This document shows positions 60,757-64,000 of a DNA stretch of 64,000 bases, in pieces. The notes beneath the pieces are model-generated. The model was given only the letters and a program-made list of their open reading frames with translations, did not search any database and was not told where the DNA came from. Numbering within the stretch: the stretch's first letter is position 1; every line of letters starts with the position of its first letter. This stretch comes from Xanthomonas fragariae (GTDB lineage: Bacteria; Pseudomonadota; Gammaproteobacteria; Xanthomonadales; Xanthomonadaceae). A program made the position numbers and the translations under genes. The DNA lies in NCBI RefSeq assembly GCF_900183975.1, contig NZ_LT853882.1, positions 2,163,501 through 2,227,500 on the forward strand, given 5' to 3'.

Positions 60757-63495
60757 TCAGGATAACTTGTATTTGAACGCGCCGTTCTTGCCGGCGCCTA
60801 CCTTGATGGCGTTGATTTTGCCGCCTTCGGCCATCGCCGCGAGCACGCTCTCGGCGATTTCCGGCAACAGCGTCCCATTCAGAATGTGGTCGACGTTGCG
60901 CGCGCCCGAATCCACCTCCGTACAGCGCGCCAACACCGCCTCCACCAGGCTCTGGTCCCACTGGAAGGCGGCCTTGTGGTTGGCGGCCACGCGGTCGCGG
61001 ATGCGGCCGAGCTTGAGCGCGATGATCTGCGCCAGCACGTCGTCGCTGATCGGGTAGTACGGCACCACCTTCAGCCGGCCGAGGAAGGCCGGCTTGAAGC
61101 TGCGCATCAGGATCGGGCGCAACGCCTCGGCCAATGCGTCGGCGGCCGGAATCTCCTCGGCCGGCTTGTTCAGGCAGGCCTGCATGATCTGCGAGGAACC
61201 GACATTGGACGTGAGGATGATCAAGGTGTTGCGGAAGTCGATCTCGCGGCCTTCGGCGTCGTCCATCACGCCCTTGTCGAACACTTGGAAGAACATCTCC
61301 AGCACGTCCGGGTGTGCTTTCTCCACCTCGTCCAGCAGCACCACGCTGTAAGGATTGCGCCGCACCGCCTCGGTCAGCACGCCACCCTCGCCGTAGCCGA
61401 CGTAGCCAGGCGGGGAACCCTTCAGCCCGGACACGCTGTGCGCTTCCTGGTACTCGCTCATGTTGATGGTGATCAGCTTGCGCTCGCCGCCGTACAGGAT
61501 GTCGGCCAGCGCCAGCGCGGTCTCGGTCTTGCCGACGCCGGACGGGCCGACGAACAGGAAGACGCCGCGCGGCTTGTTCGGGTCTTCCAGCTTGGCGGTG
61601 GCGGTGCGCACGCGCTGGGCGATCGCGGCCAGCGCATGGTCCTGGCCGATGACGCGCTCGACCAGCAGGCTGTCGAGGTTGCGCACGGTGCGGATCTCGT
61701 CCTTGACCATGCGCCCCAGCGGCACGCCGGTCCAGGCCGAGACGATCTCGGCGACCACGCCGCCGTCGACCTGCAGCGGCACCATCGGGGTCTCGCCCTG
61801 CAGCTCGCCCAGCGCGGCGAGCAGCGCGTCCAGCTGCGCGTGCTGCGGCGAAGCCGCCGCGGCGGCCTGCTTGGCCGCGCCGCGTGCCGGCTTGGCGGCG
61901 GCGCTGGCGGCCGCGGGTTCGGCGGCGGCCGGCGCCGCTTCCATCTGCGCGCGCAGGGCGACGATGCGCTCGGCTAGTTCGCGCTCGCGCACCAGCCGCG
62001 CCTCGTTGTCGGCCAGCACCTTGCGTGCGCGTTCCTGCGCCTGCAGTAGCTCGGCCACGCGGGCGTCGTGGTGGCGGGCGCCGCCGGAGGTCTCGCGGTT
62101 CAACGCGGCCAGCTCCGCGGCCAGCCGGTCCAGGTGCTTGCGCGTGTCCTCGATGATCGCCGGCGTGGCGCTCTGCCCGAGCGCGACCTTGGCGCAGGCG
62201 GTATCGAGCACGCTGACCGCCTTGTCCGGCAACTGGCGGCCGCTGATGTAGCGGTGCGACAGGCGCACCGCCTCGGTGACCGCCTCGTCCATCACCCGGA
62301 TGCCGAAGTGCTTCTCCATCAGCGGCACCATGCCGCGCAGCATCGCCGCGGCCAGCGTCTCGCTCGGCTCCTCGACCTTGACCACCTGGAAGCGCCGCGC
62401 CAGCGCCGCGTCCTTCTCGAAGTACTTCTTGTATTCGCTCCAGGTGGTGGCCGCGATGGTGCGCAGCTCGCCGCGCGCCAGCGCCGGCTTGAGCAGGTTT
62501 GCCGCGTCGTTCTGGCCGGCGGTGCCGCCGGCGCCGATCATCGTGTGCGCCTCGTCGATGAACAGGATGATCGGATGCGGGCTCTTCTTGACCTCGTCGA
62601 TGACGTTCTTCAGCCGGTTCTCGAACTCGCCCTTGACGCTGGCGCCGGCCTGCAGCAGGCCCATGTCCAGTACATGCAGTTCCACCCCCTGCAACACGTC
62701 CGGCACGTCCTTCTCGGCGATGCGCCGGGCCAGCCCCTCGACGACCGCGGTCTTGCCGACGCCGGCTTCGCCGGTGAGGATCGGATTGTTCTGGCGCCGC
62801 CGCATCAGGATGTCGATCACCTGGCGGATCTCGCCGTCGCGGCCGATCACCGGGTCGATCTGCGCATCGCGGGCGCGCTGGGTGAGGTTGGTGGTGAACT
62901 GGTCCAGCGCCGGGGTCTTGGTCAGGCCGCCCTTGCCGTCCGGCGCGCCGGTGAGGCCATCGACCGGGTCGCCGCCGGCGTCGGCCTGGCCGGCATCGGC
63001 GAAACGCAGGCTTTGCCCGGCTTCCTGCGAGCCTTCGGTGAGGCGGGCGAAGTCGTGCTTGAGCGCATCGAGTTTGATCTTCACGAACTGCTTGGAACCG
63101 CGGTAGGCCAGCTGCGACAGGTCCGGCTCGGTCAGCAGCGCCAGCAGCAGATGACCGCTGCGGATGCGCGTGGTTTCCGAATCCAGCGAGGCGATCAGCC
63201 AGGCGTGCTCGAACAGCGTGGGCAGGTGCTGGGAAAATACCGGCGTGCGCGTATTGCCGGCCTTGAAGCGGCCGACCTCCTCGCTGAGATCGCGTTCCAG
63301 CGTCTCCGGCGAAATGCCGCAGCGGCGCGCGATCAGCACGAAATCGCTTTGCGGTTGCTCCAGCAGCGCCAGGAACAGATGCTCCAGGTCGACTTCGTAG
63401 TTGCCGCGCGCCATGCACAGATTGGCCGCGCGCTCGGCCGCCTGCCGGCAGGTGTCGTCGAGTTTGCTGATCAGGGTCTTGAGATTGATGCTCAT
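60757..63495 (-). CDS. clpV: T6SS sheath-recycling ATPase ClpV (TssH)
   Basis: 912 aa. N-terminal Clp_N repeats (LCMARGNYEVDLEHLFLALL). First AAA+ module: GEAGVGKTAVVEGLA and IILFIDEAHTMIGAGG. Coiled-coil middle domain (ARELAERIVALRAQ region). Second module: VGPSGVGKTETALALADILY and VVLLDEVEKAHPDVLEMFF. ClpV disassembles contracted TssB/C sheaths. Confidence 0.95.
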   Translation of the reverse strand: MSINLKTLISKLDDTCRQAAERAANLCMARGNYEVDLEHLFLALLEQPQSDFVLIARRCGISPETLERDLSEEVGRFKAGNTRTPVFSQHLPTLFEHAWLIASLDSETTRIRSGHLLLALLTEPDLSQLAYRGSKQFVKIKLDALKHDFARLTEGSQEAGQSLRFADAGQADAGGDPVDGLTGAPDGKGGLTKTPALDQFTTNLTQRARDAQIDPVIGRDGEIRQVIDILMRRRQNNPILTGEAGVGKTAVVEGLARRIAEKDVPDVLQGVELHVLDMGLLQAGASVKGEFENRLKNVIDEVKKSPHPIILFIDEAHTMIGAGGTAGQNDAANLLKPALARGELRTIAATTWSEYKKYFEKDAALARRFQVVKVEEPSETLAAAMLRGMVPLMEKHFGIRVMDEAVTEAVRLSHRYISGRQLPDKAVSVLDTACAKVALGQSATPAIIEDTRKHLDRLAAELAALNRETSGGARHHDARVAELLQAQERARKVLADNEARLVRERELAERIVALRAQMEAAPAAAEPAAASAAAKPARGAAKQAAAAASPQHAQLDALLAALGELQGETPMVPLQVDGGVVAEIVSAWTGVPLGRMVKDEIRTVRNLDSLLVERVIGQDHALAAIAQRVRTATAKLEDPNKPRGVFLFVGPSGVGKTETALALADILYGGERKLITINMSEYQEAHSVSGLKGSPPGYVGYGEGGVLTEAVRRNPYSVVLLDEVEKAHPDVLEMFFQVFDKGVMDDAEGREIDFRNTLIILTSNVGSSQIMQACLNKPAEEIPAADALAEALRPILMRSFKPAFLGRLKVVPYYPISDDVLAQIIALKLGRIRDRVAANHKAAFQWDQSLVEAVLARCTEVDSGARNVDHILNGTLLPEIAESVLAAMAEGGKINAIKVGAGKNGAFKYKLS

Positions 63496-63580
63496 GCGAA
63501 AACAGGACGCTCCATGCTGGCGGTTTCATGATGTGGCGCCGACGTCACTGCCTGCCGTCGGCGTTGGGCTCGCGCCCGGG

Positions 63581-64000
63581 CTATTGAAGGGTATGCAGAC
63601 CGTAGGTGGTGTCGGCGCGCGGCTGGGTCTGCGCGCGCGAGCATAGGTAGCTGTCCCAGCCCAGGCGTACGCCCAGTGCTGCGCCGACGCCGGAGCCGCG
63701 TACGTCCTCGGCGCGCAGCACCAGCTTGACCTCGTATTCCAGCCCGCCGCCGGTGAGCAGCGTCAGCCATTTCGACAAGGCCTTCGCGGCGCTGCCTCCG
63801 GGCAGGAACTGGTCGAAAGCCTCACGCTGCAGCGGACCGAAGCGCAGGCGCATGCGCAGGTCGCGCTGCCACACCCGCTCGCCGGCCAGCGCACTGGACC
63901 CGAGTGTGGCGTTGGCCTGGCCCAGCCGCGTGGCCTGTTGCGCCGGCACCTTGTACCAGGCGCCGACGAACTGCTCCAGCTCCACCGGCACCTTGAAGTA
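63581..64000 (-). CDS. tssG: T6SS baseplate protein TssG (5' end outside window)
   Basis: The C-terminal 139 residues are visible. VPVELEQFVGAWYKVPAQQA, RVWQRDLRMRLRFGPL and the end GVRLGWDSYLCSRAQTQPRA are typical of TssG (ImpH/VasB). It lies 86 bp upstream of clpV on the same strand, as in many T6SS operons. Confidence 0.9.
   Translation of the reverse strand, partial: YFKVPVELEQFVGAWYKVPAQQATRLGQANATLGSSALAGERVWQRDLRMRLRFGPLQREAFDQFLPGGSAAKALSKWLTLLTGGGLEYEVKLVLRAEDVRGSGVGAALGVRLGWDSYLCSRAQTQPRADTTYGLHTLQ

Noticed and set aside
57615..63529. Long alternative frames over vgrG and clpV
   Set aside because: Antisense or shifted frames in very GC-rich genes; the real frames carry the domain motifs.

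Overview
The window is bacterial, GC-rich, and fits Xanthomonas. The flagellar motor/chemotaxis cluster, RNase E with an RluC-type neighbour, the 'transmembrane repetitive' protein, IS1478-like elements, the XerCD/dif-integrated filamentous phages and the type VI secretion cluster are all typical of that genus. Species is not decidable from the sequence alone.

Layout. 1-398: 3'-truncated secreted protein on the minus strand. 839-7205: minus-strand operon motC-motD-parA-cheW-STAS-cheY-cheA, led by a sigma28-like promoter that appears to give a leaderless motC mRNA. 7300-9821: a damaged IS1478-like element that has removed the 5' end of a sorbosone/PQQ-type sugar dehydrogenase pseudogene. 10004-30781: an array of three filamentous phage (inovirus) genomes at the chromosomal dif site. 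Two are apparently identical head-to-tail copies (period 6901 bp); the third is a different phage in the opposite orientation. The recombination core TGTATA with XerC/XerD arms is visible at every junction. 30798-34053: transmembrane repetitive protein, nfuA, phhB and a TonB-like lipoprotein. 34317-38930: a zupT gene broken by an IS3 element and an internal deletion, then an IS5/IS427-type element, a truncated gene and a second damaged IS1478-like element. 39153-50373: housekeeping genes (rluC, rne, gacA-like regulator, trhO, DUF6164, FKBP lipoprotein, a frameshifted flavoprotein, a nucleotide-sugar dehydrogenase and tRNA-Leu(TAA)). 50442-53458: an intact IS5 element, a truncated phosphopantetheinyl transferase and an intact IS3 element. 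53459-64000: minus-strand T6SS genes tssG(partial)-clpV-unknown-vgrG-DUF4123 adaptor-immunity remnant-lipoprotein-effector-vgrG fragment.

How the parts work together. The first operon encodes a second stator pair (MotC/MotD) with a chemosensory core and a ParA-type positioning protein. Each phage has the order repressor (divergent), small membrane protein, Rep, ssDNA-binding protein, small coat proteins, major coat pVIII, terminator, 22-aa microprotein, pIII, pVI, pI/Zot. Integration relies on host XerC/XerD, and no phage integrase gene is seen. At the right end the vgrG-adaptor-immunity-effector chain looks like a T6SS cargo cassette with scars of an earlier cargo swap.

Most distinctive observations: the three-phage dif array with att sites lying inside the repressor reading frames; a 22-residue microprotein kept before pIII in two divergent phages; DNA elements shared by the two phage types; a leaderless sigma28-driven motC; a Tle-like T6SS effector whose nucleophile elbow reads GYDMG; and a 36-codon immunity remnant linked by ATGA overlaps.
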